The notes: a model not told the origin generated them from the letters alone. DNA of 64,000 bases from Cupriavidus sp. YR651 (GCF_900101625.1 NZ_FMYZ01000007.1:124001-188000), one strand, 5' to 3'; positions 1 through 10,845 are shown, numbered from the stretch's first letter. Made by a program: numbers and translations.

Positions 1-2309
1 GCGCGCTCATGGTCGTCGTCGTACAGGAAGATGATGTCGAGGTCCGACGCGTAGCCCAGCTCCTTGCCGCCCAGCCGGCCGTAGGCAATGATCGCGAAGC
101 GCGGCGTCTCGGTGTGGCGCGTGGCCAGTTGCCGCCATACCGCTTGCAGCGTGACTTCCAGCATGGCGTCGGCAAGGTCGGACAGCCGGTCCGCCACCTG
201 CTCCACCGTCAGCAGCCCTTGCAGGTCCTGCAGCAGCACGCGGAAGGTTTCGGCATGGTGCTCGCGGCGCAGGATGTCCATCTGCGTCTCCACCTGTCCG
301 TCGGACGCCTGCAGCCGCTCCGCCAGCCGCGCACGGAACGCCGGCCAGTCGGGCGCCCCCGCCAGGGCGTCGCTGTCGAGCAGTTCGTCCAGCAGCTGCG
401 GGTGGCGCGTCAGGTAGGCGGCCGCCCAGCGCGAGGCGTGCAGCGTCTGCGCCACGCGGTCCATCGCCTGCGGATATTCGGACAACAGCGACAGGTACGA
501 CGCGCGCCGGCTGATGGCATCGAGAAAATCCAGGAAGCGCGCAATGGTGCTGTCCGCGTCGTCCTGTTTGGACGCCAGGTCCAACGCGCGGTTGACCAGC
601 TGGTCGAAGCGCGAGCGGCTGGTCTCGGACAACGCGCGATAGCGCACCGAAGTCGCGATGGCGCGCAGCCGGTCATAGAGCCCGGTGCAGTCGCCAAACC
701 CCACCGCCTGCAGCCGCTGGCACGGCGAGGACTCGGGGTCGGTCTCGTCCGGTCCGTCCTGCGTGGCGCGGGCGTCCTGCTCCTCGCGCACGAGCGCCGG
801 CCACAGGGCTTCGCACTGGGGCACGTCGGGATCGGCGAAGGGATCGGAAAACGTCGCCTCGAACTGCTGGGCCACGGGGTCCATCAACGCGCTCATTTGC
901 GCGACCAGCGCGGGCCAGTCCGCGCAGCCCATCATCCGCGCGACGGCCAGCCGCTCGTCGTCCGAGGTCGGCAGATGATGCGTCTGGGCATCGTCGCGAT
1001 ATTGCAGTCGATGCTCCAGCTGGCGCAGGAAACGATAGGCATCGGCCAGTTGCTCGGCCTGCCCCGCCGGCAGCAGGTTGTGCTCGACGGCCACGGCAAG
1101 CACTTCCAGCGTGGGCCGCACGCGCAGCGCCGCGTCCTGGCCGCCGCGGATGAGCTGGAACACCTGCGCCATGAATTCGATCTCGCGGATGCCGCCACGG
1201 CCGAGCTTGATATTGAACGAGCGCTGGTTGACGCCATGGCCGGCCAGTCCGCCGCTGCGCTTGGCGGCCTCCGCGCGGATTTGCGCATGCAGCGAGCGGA
1301 TGGCGGCGATCACGCCGTAGTCCAGGTAGCGGCGGAACACGAACGGCATGGTCAGGCGCGACAGCAGGCCGACCGTGCGCGCGGCATGCGGCGTGTCCTG
1401 CGCCGAGACCACGCGGCCCTTGATCCACGCGTAGCGTTCCCACTCGCGCCCCTGCACGACCAGGTATTCCTCGAGCATGCCGAAGCTGCAGACCAGCGGG
1501 CCGGCATCGCCATTGGGCCGCAGGCGCATGTCCACGCGGAAGACGTAGCCGTCGGCGGTCACCTCGGACAGCAGCGTGATCAGCCGCCGGCCGAGTCGGA
1601 TGAAGTATTCGTGATTGGACAGGCTGCGCGACCCGCCCTGGGTCTCGCCATCCTCGTCGTACAGGAAAATCAGGTCGATATCCGACGAGACATTGAGCTC
1701 GCGTCCGCCGAGCTTGCCCATGCCGACCACCACGAGCTCCTGCACCTCGCCGCTCTGGTCGCCCGTGGGCCGCCCGTAGGTCGTGGCCAGGTCGTCGCCC
1801 AGCGTGCGCAGGCCGTACTGGATGGCCAGCTCGGCCAGGTCGGTCATGGCGCCGGTGATCTCGGCGAGCGGGGCCAGGCCGCGCAGGTCGCGCTCGATCA
1901 CCACGCACATCACCTCGGCCCGCAGCCGCCGCAGCGCCTGAGCCGCGGCGGACTCGGCGTCGGACGACGGCACATGCAGCGCACGTAGCCGCGCCTCCAT
2001 CCAGGCGCGCGTAAGCGGCGCGGCGGCGGCCTGCGCCACCACCCCCGCCAGCTCCGCACGCGCAGCCAGCGTACGTCGCGCGTAATGGGAGTACGCCGCC
2101 GAGTACAATACGTGGCCCTCGCAATCGGCGGGGGCCAGTCCTTGCGCCGTCATCGTCGCAAAGGCCCCTTCGGCCATGTTGCCGATCGGGCTGGCGGCGC
2201 CCGGCGGCGAATAGTCCGGTGTGGTGCCCGCGCCATCCAGACGGTGGACCGGTTGGGAATGCGCCGGGGCGTTGCCCGGGGCGGAACTCGTCGGATCAGG
2301 GACAGTCAT
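1..2309 (-). CDS. glnE: Bifunctional glutamine synthetase adenylyltransferase/adenylyl-removing enzyme (partial)
   Basis: Adenylylates and de-adenylylates glutamine synthetase in response to PII (nitrogen control, cytoplasm). Translation from the ATG at 2309 gives about 769 residues before the window ends; the family is about 950 residues, so the C-terminal part is missing only because of the edge. Two nucleotidyltransferase signatures are visible: GMGKLGGRELN followed by SSDIDLIFLY in the N-terminal half (de-adenylylation domain), and YGRLGGKELGYASDLDIIFLY-like sequence at the left edge (adenylylation domain). The N-terminal 40 residues are Ala/Pro-rich and poorly defined, so an internal start is possible. 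It diverges from the yhdP-like gene across 83 bp. Confidence 0.95.
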   Translation of the reverse strand, partial: MTVPDPTSSAPGNAPAHSQPVHRLDGAGTTPDYSPPGAASPIGNMAEGAFATMTAQGLAPADCEGHVLYSAAYSHYARRTLAARAELAGVVAQAAAAPLTRAWMEARLRALHVPSSDAESAAAQALRRLRAEVMCVVIERDLRGLAPLAEITGAMTDLAELAIQYGLRTLGDDLATTYGRPTGDQSGEVQELVVVGMGKLGGRELNVSSDIDLIFLYDEDGETQGGSRSLSNHEYFIRLGRRLITLLSEVTADGYVFRVDMRLRPNGDAGPLVCSFGMLEEYLVVQGREWERYAWIKGRVVSAQDTPHAARTVGLLSRLTMPFVFRRYLDYGVIAAIRSLHAQIRAEAAKRSGGLAGHGVNQRSFNIKLGRGGIREIEFMAQVFQLIRGGQDAALRVRPTLEVLAVAVEHNLLPAGQAEQLADAYRFLRQLEHRLQYRDDAQTHHLPTSDDERLAVARMMGCADWPALVAQMSALMDPVAQQFEATFSDPFADPDVPQCEALWPALVREEQDARATQDGPDETDPESSPCQRLQAVGFGDCTGLYDRLRAIATSVRYRALSETSRSRFDQLVNRALDLASKQDDADSTIARFLDFLDAISRRASYLSLLSEYPQAMDRVAQTLHASRWAAAYLTRHPQLLDELLDSDALAGAPDWPAFRARLAERLQASDGQVETQMDILRREHHAETFRVLLQDLQGLLTVEQVADRLSDLADAMLEVTLQAVWRQLATRHTETPRFAIIAYGRLGGKELGYASDLDIIFLYDDDHER

Positions 2310-2392
2310 TCCAGTTACTTTAGCAATGCGGGCAGGCGCCGTGGAGACACCGCGGAGAGGCGTGTGCGCACCACTTTGGAGAGCGGCTAGTA

Positions 2393-5300
2393 TTGTCGGA
2401 TAATCTGCGCATGTCCAGCCGCCCAACCGCCCCCGCCGATGGTTCCGCGTCCCCGCACGCGGGCGGCGAGGGTCCCGTCGCGGTCACCACCACTCCCCAG
2501 ACTTCAGTCCCCGCACGCCCCCGTTTGGGCCGGCGCGCGGCGGCGTTCGCGCGTGGATTCGCGGCGGGCGGCTGGCGGGCGCTGCGCGCCGTGGCCGGCC
2601 ATCCGGTCTGGCCCCGGCTCGCACGCACCCTGGCGCGCCTGGCGATCGCGCTGGCGGCGCTGGCCGTCATCGCGGTGCTGCTGATCCGCTTCGTGCTGTG
2701 GCCGCAGGCGCATACCGCGCGGCAATGGCTGGAGAAACAGGGCTCGGCGGCGCTTTCGGCACAACTGACCATCGGCCAGCTCGATACATATTGGGAAGGC
2801 TGGCATCCCGCGTTCCGTGCCCGCGACGTGCGCGCCGTCGACGCGCAGCACCGCGTGCTGCTGTCGGCCGGCACGCTGGACGGCACGCTGTCCTGGCAGT
2901 CCGTGCCGGCGCTGACGCTGCAGTTCGCCAGCCTGACGGCCGCGCGCACCGACGTGCTGATCCGCCGCACGCCGGAGGGCCGGCTGCTGGTGGCTGGCGT
3001 GCCGGTGAACGCACGCGCGTCCGCCACGGATAACGACCCCTTCCTGGACTGGATGCTGGCCCAGGGCCGCATCGACCTGGTCAGCGGCAACCTGCGCTGG
3101 CTGGATGAGCGCGCCCGCCTGCCGCAACTCGACGTGGCGGACATCCACTTCACCACGGAGCGCCACGGATCCCAGCATACGGTGCGGCTGGAAGCCCGCA
3201 GCGCGTCCCTGGCGCCGCAGCCGCTGGTCTTCCAGTCGAGCCTCCGGCACGACTACCTGCACGCCGCCGGCAACTGGCGGCACTGGACCGGCCAGGCCAG
3301 CTGGAATCTTGGCCAGGTCCAGCTGCCGGTGGTCCAGCGCTACCTGGCCATCTTCGAGAACGTGGCCAGCGGCACCTTCAGCACGGACGGCTCTATCGAC
3401 TTCCGCGGCGGCAACGTGGTGCGCAGCCAGATGCGACTGCGCGCCACGGGCGTGGACCTGCAACTGGCCGACGCGCCGGAGCCGCTCAAGCTGGCCAACG
3501 CTCAGGCGTTCCTGCTGCACAAGGCGGATCGCGCCGGCAACAACCAGCTGACGATCGATACGCTGCTCTGGCAGGCCGAGCCCGTCACGGGCCCGCCGTC
3601 GACCACCGATTCGTCGTGGCGCGAGGGCATGCGCAAGGTCACCCTCGACTGGACGCGCGACAACCAGGGCGTGCTGCGGAAATTCGCGCTGCGGGCGCCC
3701 ACCTTCGACCTCAATACCGTGCGGGCGCTGGCGGCGTCGATGCCACTGGACATGGCCGTGCTGCGCAAGCTGCGCGCGCTCCAGCCGGCTGGCCACATCG
3801 ACAACCTCGACGTGACATGGTCGCGCGACCGCGCCGGCCTGCTCACGCGCGGCCCCGGCACGCCACACTACTCGGCCCAGGGCACGCTGCGCAGTGTCTC
3901 CGTCAACGGCCAGCCAGCGGACCCGCCGGTGAGCCCGGATGGTCACCCGCGTACCGGCACACCCGGCTTTGCGCGCCTCTCCGGGACGTTCAATTTCGAC
4001 GACCGGCAAGGCACGGTGCGCGTGGACAGCGCCGGCGCGGCGCTGATTTTCCCGGGCGTGTTCGAGGAACCGCGTATCCCGTTTGACGAATTGCGCGGTG
4101 AAGTGCGCTGGGCGCATGAGGATGGCAAGCTCGTGGTCCGCACCGAGGGCGTGCGCTTTGCCAATGCCGACACCGCCGGCACCGTGCGCGGCAACTGGCG
4201 CGCGGGTGGCGACGGCCATGGCGGCATTGCCGACCTGTCGGGCGAACTGTCTCGCGCGCAGGCCAACCGCGTGCCTCGCTATCTGCCCCTGACGCTGCCC
4301 AGCACGCGCCACTACCTGGGCGGCGCGCTGGTCAGCGGCGAAGCCACCGACGTCAAGTTCCTGCTCAAGGGCGACCTCGAACACTTTCCGTTCCACGCTC
4401 CATTTGAAAAGGCCGGCGATTTCCGCGTGGAGGTGCCGGTCCAGAATGTCGCCTTCCAGGTCGCGCCCCAGGAAGCGGGCCCGAACAGCCGCAGCGGCAA
4501 CGGCAACGGAAATGGGAACGGCGACACCGCGTGGCCCGACTTCACCGACATCACCGGCCAGTTGCTGTTCGAGCGCGGCGGCATGTCCTTCCTGGCCAGG
4601 CGTGCCAGCGTGCGGGGCATCCACGGCGTCACGCTGCAGGACGTCAGCGGCCGCATCGCCGACCTGAGCGACCACGGCCACCTGCTGATCGACGGCACCG
4701 CCAATGGCCCGGTGCAGAGCTTCCTGCGCTTCATCGCCAACAGTCCGGTCAAGGGCTGGAGCGGCAACGTGACCGAGAACGCCCGCGCACCGGGCAACGG
4801 CGACCTCAAGCTCAAGCTGGATCTGCCGCTCAGCCACGCGGCCGGCACCAAGGTGGATGGCCAGTTCCGCTTTCCCGGCAATGACGTGACGCTGTTCCCG
4901 CAACTGCCCACGCTGTTCGGCGCCAGCGGCGTGGTGGCTTTCGACGAACACGGCTTCCGCCTCGACAACGTACACGGCCGCTTGCTGGGCGGCGATGCGC
5001 AGATCGCCGGCGGCACGCAGCCAGACGGCACGACGCGTGTGACAGTGGGCGGATCGGCCACCGCCGCGGGCCTGCGCGAGGCGCTGGCCGGGTCGCCCAT
5101 GGCCGGGTTTGGCCCCCGTATGGAAGGCGCCACGCGCTACAACGTCGTCGTTGGCATCCGCGAGAAGCAACTGCAAGTCCAGGTGGCCTCCGATCTCAAC
5201 GGCATGGCCCTGAACCTGCCCGCGCCGCTGGCCAAGACCGCCGGCCAGGACATGGCGCTGCGCTTCGACCTGCATCCGTCGGCCGTGCCGGGGCGCGCGG

Positions 5301-6745
5301 GCGCGGATGAGATGACGGTGCAGGTGGGCAACGCGCTCAATGCACGCTACCTGCTGCGCCGCACGGGCGATGCCATCGACGTCGTCTCCGGCGGGATTGG
5401 CCTGGCGCAGCCCGCGCCTCAGCCGTCGAGCGGGGTCGTCGCCGCGCTGACCGCGGATCGTCTGGACGTGGATGCGTGGCGCAATGTGTTCGACGCGATC
5501 GACGCGACTGGCGCGCCCGCCGGACCGGGCCGCGACAACCCCGGTGGCGTGGACCGGTCCTCGCCGTTCCTGCCGGAACGCGTGACGGTGCGCGCCAACA
5601 CGCTCGACGCGTTCGGCCGCAATCTGAACGACGTCTCGCTGGATGCCAGCCGGGAAAGCGCGGGCTGGAACCTGCAGATGACATCGCGACAGGTCGCCGG
5701 CACGGCCCAATGGCGTCGCGACGCGAGCACGCCGTCCGGATCGCTCTCGGTGCGTCTGTCGCGCCTGGATATCCCGGAGACCACGGACAGCGGCGACAAC
5801 AAGCACGACTCGGACGCGATGACGCGCGGTATCGAGGAGCTGCCCGCCCTGGACCTGGTCGTCGACAAGTTCGTGCTGCGCGGCCACGACTTTGGCAAGC
5901 TCGAGGTCAAGGCGCATACCAGCCACATCGACAACCAGCCGGTGTGGACGCTGGACAACCTGACGATCGAACAACCGGGCGCCACGCTGACTGGCAATGG
6001 CAGTTGGCGCCTGCCGCGCCGGCTGCGCGAGGCGGCGACGGACGGCAATGCGTCCCCGACGGCCGGCCGCCGTACGCTGCTCAATTTCAAGCTCGATATC
6101 CGCGACGCGGGCGACGTGCTGGAACGCATGGGCCTGCCGCACACGCTGCGCGACGGCAAGGGATCGCTGGAAGGCCGCGTGGCCTGGCGCGGGTCGCCGC
6201 TGTCGATCGACTACCCCACCCTGTCGGGCCGCTTGTCGCTGAAACTCGAGAACGGCCAGATCCTGAACGTGGACCCGGGCGCCGCGCGGCTGCTGGGCGT
6301 GCTGAGCCTGCAGAGCCTGTTGCGCTTTGCCACGCTGGACTTCCGCAGCCTGGCGGGCCGCGGCACGGTCTTCGACGACCTCACCGGCAGCGGAACGATC
6401 GAAAACGGCGTGGGCAAGATCGAGGAGTTGCGGCTCAAGAGCAACCAGATGGTGGCCACGATGACGGGTTCGGCCAACCTGCTGCGCGAAACGCAGGACC
6501 TCGAGGTTTCCGTGGTCCCCCGCATCAACGCCACCACCACTTCCGTGGCGGCCGCGTTCATCAATCCGGTGCTGGGCATCGGCACGCTGGCCGCGCAACT
6601 GCTGTTTGCCGACGAATTCTCCAAGGTGTTCACGCAGCACTACTTCGTGACGGGGTCGTGGGCCGATCCCAAGATCACCAAAGTGGAGGAGAATAAGCCC
6701 CGACAGCCGCCGATCCAGGACCGTTCGGGCATGTATCCCCGGTGA
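2393..6745 (+). CDS. YhdP family AsmA-like envelope protein (TIGR02099 type)
   Basis: Very large AsmA-superfamily protein (1450 residues). Members such as YhdP and TamB bridge the periplasm and take part in phospholipid transport to the outer membrane. After a Pro/Arg-rich cytoplasmic stretch a single membrane anchor is seen at about residues 80-103 (ALAALAVIAVLLIRFVLW), followed by a long periplasmic body with repeated beta-strand texture and an AsmA-like C-terminal part (about 1200-1420). E. coli YhdP is about 1266 residues; part of the extra length is the N-terminal extension and a GNGNGNG insert near residue 705. The start is uncertain: TTG 2393 has GGAGAG nine bases upstream, while the first ATG is at 2411. 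Gene order glnE/yhdP/nitrilase/tldD is typical of the group. Confidence 0.9.
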   Translation: MSDNLRMSSRPTAPADGSASPHAGGEGPVAVTTTPQTSVPARPRLGRRAAAFARGFAAGGWRALRAVAGHPVWPRLARTLARLAIALAALAVIAVLLIRFVLWPQAHTARQWLEKQGSAALSAQLTIGQLDTYWEGWHPAFRARDVRAVDAQHRVLLSAGTLDGTLSWQSVPALTLQFASLTAARTDVLIRRTPEGRLLVAGVPVNARASATDNDPFLDWMLAQGRIDLVSGNLRWLDERARLPQLDVADIHFTTERHGSQHTVRLEARSASLAPQPLVFQSSLRHDYLHAAGNWRHWTGQASWNLGQVQLPVVQRYLAIFENVASGTFSTDGSIDFRGGNVVRSQMRLRATGVDLQLADAPEPLKLANAQAFLLHKADRAGNNQLTIDTLLWQAEPVTGPPSTTDSSWREGMRKVTLDWTRDNQGVLRKFALRAPTFDLNTVRALAASMPLDMAVLRKLRALQPAGHIDNLDVTWSRDRAGLLTRGPGTPHYSAQGTLRSVSVNGQPADPPVSPDGHPRTGTPGFARLSGTFNFDDRQGTVRVDSAGAALIFPGVFEEPRIPFDELRGEVRWAHEDGKLVVRTEGVRFANADTAGTVRGNWRAGGDGHGGIADLSGELSRAQANRVPRYLPLTLPSTRHYLGGALVSGEATDVKFLLKGDLEHFPFHAPFEKAGDFRVEVPVQNVAFQVAPQEAGPNSRSGNGNGNGNGDTAWPDFTDITGQLLFERGGMSFLARRASVRGIHGVTLQDVSGRIADLSDHGHLLIDGTANGPVQSFLRFIANSPVKGWSGNVTENARAPGNGDLKLKLDLPLSHAAGTKVDGQFRFPGNDVTLFPQLPTLFGASGVVAFDEHGFRLDNVHGRLLGGDAQIAGGTQPDGTTRVTVGGSATAAGLREALAGSPMAGFGPRMEGATRYNVVVGIREKQLQVQVASDLNGMALNLPAPLAKTAGQDMALRFDLHPSAVPGRAGADEMTVQVGNALNARYLLRRTGDAIDVVSGGIGLAQPAPQPSSGVVAALTADRLDVDAWRNVFDAIDATGAPAGPGRDNPGGVDRSSPFLPERVTVRANTLDAFGRNLNDVSLDASRESAGWNLQMTSRQVAGTAQWRRDASTPSGSLSVRLSRLDIPETTDSGDNKHDSDAMTRGIEELPALDLVVDKFVLRGHDFGKLEVKAHTSHIDNQPVWTLDNLTIEQPGATLTGNGSWRLPRRLREAATDGNASPTAGRRTLLNFKLDIRDAGDVLERMGLPHTLRDGKGSLEGRVAWRGSPLSIDYPTLSGRLSLKLENGQILNVDPGAARLLGVLSLQSLLRFATLDFRSLAGRGTVFDDLTGSGTIENGVGKIEELRLKSNQMVATMTGSANLLRETQDLEVSVVPRINATTTSVAAAFINPVLGIGTLAAQLLFADEFSKVFTQHYFVTGSWADPKITKVEENKPRQPPIQDRSGMYPR

Positions 6746-6787
6746 TGCCCCGGGCGCCCCGATGACCAGGAAGCAAGGAAGCCCCCG

Positions 6788-7627
<840 letters not shown>

Positions 7628-7666
7628 GATTATCAGAAGTTCAGAAGCAACTAGAAAAGGACAACC

Positions 7667-9127
7667 ATGAACGCCGGCGATCTCGGAATCCGCAACCTGG
7701 CCACCGCGCAGCAATTGCTGCTGGCGCCGTACGGCCTAGACGAGGCCAAGCTCCAGCGCGTGCTGGCCGATATCTTCACGCACAAGGTCGACTACGCCGA
7801 CCTGTATTTCCAGTACACGCGCAACGAGGCGTGGAGCCTGGAGGAAGGCATCGTCAAGTCGGGCAGCTTCAGCATCGACCAGGGCGTGGGTGTCCGCGCC
7901 GTGTCCGGCGACAAGACGGCCTTTGCCTATTCGGACGACATCAGCCTGGCGGCGCTCTCCCAGGCCGCCGCGGCCACGCGCACCATCGGCAAGAGCGGCA
8001 ACGGCCGCGTCAAGGTGGCCAGCGCGTTGTCGTCGCAGACGGGCCGCAACCTCTACACGCCCAACGACCCGCTCGATTCGATGGGCGCGACGGAAAAGGT
8101 GGCACTGCTGGAGCGCATCGAGAAAATGGCCCGCGCCAAGGACCCGCGCGTGGTGCAGGTGATGGCCGGCCTGGCCGGTGAATACGACGTGGTGCTGGTG
8201 GCGCGCAGCGACGGCGTGATCGCCGCCGACGTGCGTCCGCTGGTACGCGTGTCCGTCACGGTCATCGCCGAGCAGAACGGCCGGCGCGAGATCGGTTCCT
8301 CGGGCGGCGGCGGCCGCTACGCCTACGGCTACTTCACCGACGACCTGCTGCGCAAGTATGTGGACGAGGCCGTGTCGTCGGCGCTGGTCAACCTCGAAGC
8401 CCGCCCTGCCCCGGCTGGCGCGATGACCGTGGTGCTCGGCCCGGGCTGGCCCGGCGTGCTGCTGCACGAGGCGGTCGGCCATGGCCTGGAAGGCGACTTC
8501 AATCGCAAGGGATCGTCGGCATTTGCGGGCCGCATGGGCGAACGCGTGGCCGCCAAGGGCGTGACCGTGGTCGACGACGGCACGCTGGCCAACCGCCGCG
8601 GGTCGCTGAACCTGGACGACGAAGGCAATCCGACGCAGTGCACGACGCTGATCGAGGATGGCATCCTGCGCGGCTACATCCAGGACACGCTCAATGCTCG
8701 CCTGATGAAGATGCCCGTAACCGGCAATGCGCGCCGCGAAAGCTATGCCGCGCTGCCGATGCCGCGCATGACCAATACCTACATGCTCAATGGCGACCGC
8801 GACCCTGGGGAAATCATCTCCAGCGTGAAACGGGGCCTGTACGCCGTGAACTTCGGCGGCGGCCAGGTCGACATCACCAACGGCAAGTTCGTGTTTTCGG
8901 CCAGCGAGGCCTACATGATCGAAGACGGCAAGATCACGTACCCGGTCAAGGGCGCGACGCTGGTCGGCAACGGCCCGGAATCGCTGAAGGACGTGACGAT
9001 GATCGGCAACGACATGCGCCTGGATTCCGGCGTGGGCGTCTGCGGCAAGGAAGGCCAGAGCGTACCGGTGGGCGTGGGCCAGCCGACCCTGCGGATCGAG
9101 AACATGACCGTGGGCGGCACCGCCTGA
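7667..9127 (+). CDS. tldD: Metalloprotease TldD
   Basis: Subunit of the TldD/TldE (PmbA) cytoplasmic zinc peptidase that degrades unfolded or modified peptides and processes some RiPP precursors. It has 486 residues, the normal length. The metal-binding motif [11 protein letters not shown] is at residues 267-277 (His267, Glu268, His272), and the C-terminal conserved blocks ([38 protein letters not shown]) are intact. A good ribosome-binding site (AAAAGGA) precedes the ATG. The partner gene pmbA is not in this window. A strong terminator follows at about 9170. Confidence 0.95.
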   Translation: MNAGDLGIRNLATAQQLLLAPYGLDEAKLQRVLADIFTHKVDYADLYFQYTRNEAWSLEEGIVKSGSFSIDQGVGVRAVSGDKTAFAYSDDISLAALSQAAAATRTIGKSGNGRVKVASALSSQTGRNLYTPNDPLDSMGATEKVALLERIEKMARAKDPRVVQVMAGLAGEYDVVLVARSDGVIAADVRPLVRVSVTVIAEQNGRREIGSSGGGGRYAYGYFTDDLLRKYVDEAVSSALVNLEARPAPAGAMTVVLGPGWPGVLLHEAVGHGLEGDFNRKGSSAFAGRMGERVAAKGVTVVDDGTLANRRGSLNLDDEGNPTQCTTLIEDGILRGYIQDTLNARLMKMPVTGNARRESYAALPMPRMTNTYMLNGDRDPGEIISSVKRGLYAVNFGGGQVDITNGKFVFSASEAYMIEDGKITYPVKGATLVGNGPESLKDVTMIGNDMRLDSGVGVCGKEGQSVPVGVGQPTLRIENMTVGGTA

Positions 9128-9167
9128 GCTGGCTGAGCCGCCAGAGCGCCGAGCGAACCTCCGCGCG

Positions 9168-9198
9168 AAAACGCCGCCTTCCGGGGCGGCGTTTTTTT
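9168..9198 (+). terminator. Rho-independent terminator after tldD
   Basis: Perfect 9-bp stem AACGCCGCC / GGCGGCGTT with a 6-nt loop, followed by a run of seven T. It closes the yhdP-nit-tldD transcription unit. The A-run on its left side may let it act for the opposing methyltransferase as well. Confidence 0.9.
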
Positions 9199-9275
9199 AT
9201 GTTCGATCGGGGCTCGCGCTGCTTCCCTGTTTCCCCGACTTCCCCGTTTCTCCGGCTCCCCGGTTGCCGCATCCG

Positions 9276-10331
9276 CTACGGGCGCACCTCGTAGACGAGG
9301 TTGAACGGCGTCTGCGCCGCCCGGCGGAAGCGAGTGAATCCGCCTTGCTCCGTCACGCCCCGCATGCGCGCTTCGCCGGCCTGCGCACCCAGGCACATCG
9401 CGCCGTCCTGCGACCTTGATCCGGGTGTGCAGATAAACGTCGAGGCCGAATAGAACACGCGCCCCACAGGATTGAGGTTGTCCTGCAGCCGGTCGTTCGC
9501 AAACGGCTCCACGATCATCCAGCATCCATCGGGCTTCACGGACTCGCGAACATGCCGCGCCGCGCCCACGGGGTCGCCCATGTCGTGCAGGCAATCGAAC
9601 ACGGCCACGAGGTCGTAGTCGTGCCCCGGAAAATCCTTGGCCGACGCCACCTCGAAGCTCACGCGGCCACCCACCCCCGCCCGTCGCGCCGCCTCCCGCG
9701 CATAGCGGATCGAGGGCTCGTGATAGTCGAAACCCTGGAATACCGAAGCCGGATACGCCTGCGCCATGATGATGGTGGACGCACCGTGCCCGCATCCCAC
9801 GTCGGCTACGGTGGCACCGGCCTTCAGTCGGGCCTCCATGCCGTCCAGCGCGGGAATCCAGTCGTTGACCAGGTGGGCTGCGTAGCCGGGCCGGAAGAAC
9901 CGCTCGGTGCCGTGGAACAGCGAGGGATCATGCTCGTGCCATGCCAGCCCGCGGCCGTTGCGGAAGATATCGGTCACCTTGGGAATCGCGCGGAACTGCG
10001 CCACCGCGATCTGGAACGCTCCCGGGATGAAAGCCGGGCTGCCCTCCTGCGCCAGCGCAAAGGCCTGTTCCTCGGAGAGCGAGAACTTGTCGTCCGCCGG
10101 GTCGTACTCCACATAGCCGCTGGCGGCCTGGGCCGACAGCCATTCGCGCAGGTAGCGCGGATCGGTGCGGGTTTTCTCGGCCAGCATCTGCGCCGTCATC
10201 GGCTTTTCCGCCAGCGCCTTGTAGAGGCCAAGCTCGTCGCCCAGCACCACGGTCGCCGCGTGCATCACGGCCCCAATGTCATGGACGAACTTCTCCATGA
10301 ACGCATTCAGCTTGGCTTCATCGACTGGCAT
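9276..10331 (-). CDS. SAM-dependent class I methyltransferase with N-terminal winged-helix
   Basis: 351 residues from the ATG at 10331, chosen because GGGGAGCG lies just upstream; a longer open frame reaches 10415 but lacks a ribosome site. The N-terminal about 110 residues look like a winged-helix dimerisation domain (LGDELGLYKALAEKPMTAQMLAEKT). The C-terminal part is a Rossmann methyltransferase with SAM motif VADVGCGHGAS and VAVFDCLHDMGDP. The layout resembles Mycobacterium Rv2258c-like and O-methyltransferase-like proteins; the substrate is unknown. It stands alone, opposite to tldD and aroG. Confidence 0.8.
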   Translation of the reverse strand: MPVDEAKLNAFMEKFVHDIGAVMHAATVVLGDELGLYKALAEKPMTAQMLAEKTRTDPRYLREWLSAQAASGYVEYDPADDKFSLSEEQAFALAQEGSPAFIPGAFQIAVAQFRAIPKVTDIFRNGRGLAWHEHDPSLFHGTERFFRPGYAAHLVNDWIPALDGMEARLKAGATVADVGCGHGASTIIMAQAYPASVFQGFDYHEPSIRYAREAARRAGVGGRVSFEVASAKDFPGHDYDLVAVFDCLHDMGDPVGAARHVRESVKPDGCWMIVEPFANDRLQDNLNPVGRVFYSASTFICTPGSRSQDGAMCLGAQAGEARMRGVTEQGGFTRFRRAAQTPFNLVYEVRP

Positions 10332-10659
10332 GATCGCTCCCCACCGCAACACTGGCCATGACGCCCGGCTTGGCCCGCCGGGTCGCCCTGCAAATCCAAT
10401 ATAGGTGGCGTCCACGCACGGCGATTAACTAAATCTGTTGCGCTTGCCGCTTGCCACGGATCTTGAAAAGCGATATAAAGATGCTTCGTTGTCGTGCATG
10501 CGGCGATTGCACCCCGTGGTTTCGGCTACGTCGGCGCAATAAAATGCCTGACGCAATAAAATGCGTTTTCATCGCGCGCCGCAGCATAAATTCAACGCAT
10601 TGCCGAAAATCCGACACAAGCTGACCCCGAAAGCTGAACCAGCCGACTCGATTACCGCC
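10332..10659. other. Intergenic region upstream of methyltransferase and aroG leader
   Basis: No gene recognised. The region must hold the methyltransferase promoter (a TATATT-like -10 on the minus strand near 10395) and the promoter of the aroG leader. It contains a direct repeat of CGCAATAAAATGC (two copies between about 10535 and 10565). I could not assign a convincing -35/-10 pair for the leader transcript. Confidence 0.5.
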
Positions 10660-10731
10660 ATGACCGCCAAGTTTTATTTTTACTTTTTTAGCGATCTCAC
10701 ACCGCTGGCGGATGGAGAGGGACAGCTGTAA
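10660..10731 (+). CDS. Phe/Tyr-rich leader peptide of aroG (attenuator peptide)
   Basis: A 23-codon open frame beginning MTAKFYFYFF and ending in TAA. Codons 5-10 are six consecutive aromatic codons (TTT TAT TTT TAC TTT TTT), the hallmark of leader peptides that sense charged tRNA-Phe (and here tRNA-Tyr), as in E. coli pheL. It ends 114 bp before aroG and is followed by complementary segments and a terminator, making a complete attenuation device. The ribosome-binding site is weak. Too short for standard gene calling, so it is probably unannotated. Confidence 0.85.
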   Translation: MTAKFYFYFFSDLTPLADGEGQL

Positions 10732-10780
10732 GCAGCCCGAAATTCAGAAAAAGCCGCCAGCGAACCTGGCGGCTTTTTTT
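10664..10780 (+). promoter_or_regulatory. Transcription attenuator controlling aroG
   Basis: Four mutually exclusive segments are visible. Segment 1 (10664-10669, CCGCCA, inside the leader frame) can pair with segment 2 (10706-10711, TGGCGG). Segment 2 (10703-10711, CGCTGGCGG) is perfectly complementary over 9 bases to segment 3 (10754-10762). Segment 3 (10753-10760, GCCGCCAG) pairs with segment 4 (10766-10773) to give the terminator. A ribosome stalled on the aromatic codons at 10672-10689 leaves segment 2 free, so 2:3 would form and transcription would continue. A ribosome reaching the stop codon at 10729 masks segment 2 and allows 3:4 termination. Confidence 0.85.
10748..10780 (+). terminator. 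Attenuator terminator upstream of aroG
   Basis: Stem AAAGCCGCCAG / CTGGCGGCTTT with a 5-nt loop, followed by a T-run (seven T in all). It lies between the leader peptide stop codon and the aroG start (66 bp downstream of the terminator), so it can only serve to stop leader transcripts. Confidence 0.9.
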
Positions 10781-10845
10781 CATTCCGCCTCGGCCGCGTC
10801 GCAACACTCAACCAGATCAACGACCTCACAAGACCCGGAGCCATC

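Noticed and set aside
9..1988. 659-codon plus-strand frame over the glnE region
   Set aside because: The minus strand encodes GlnE with both nucleotidyltransferase motifs; the plus frame is a shadow.
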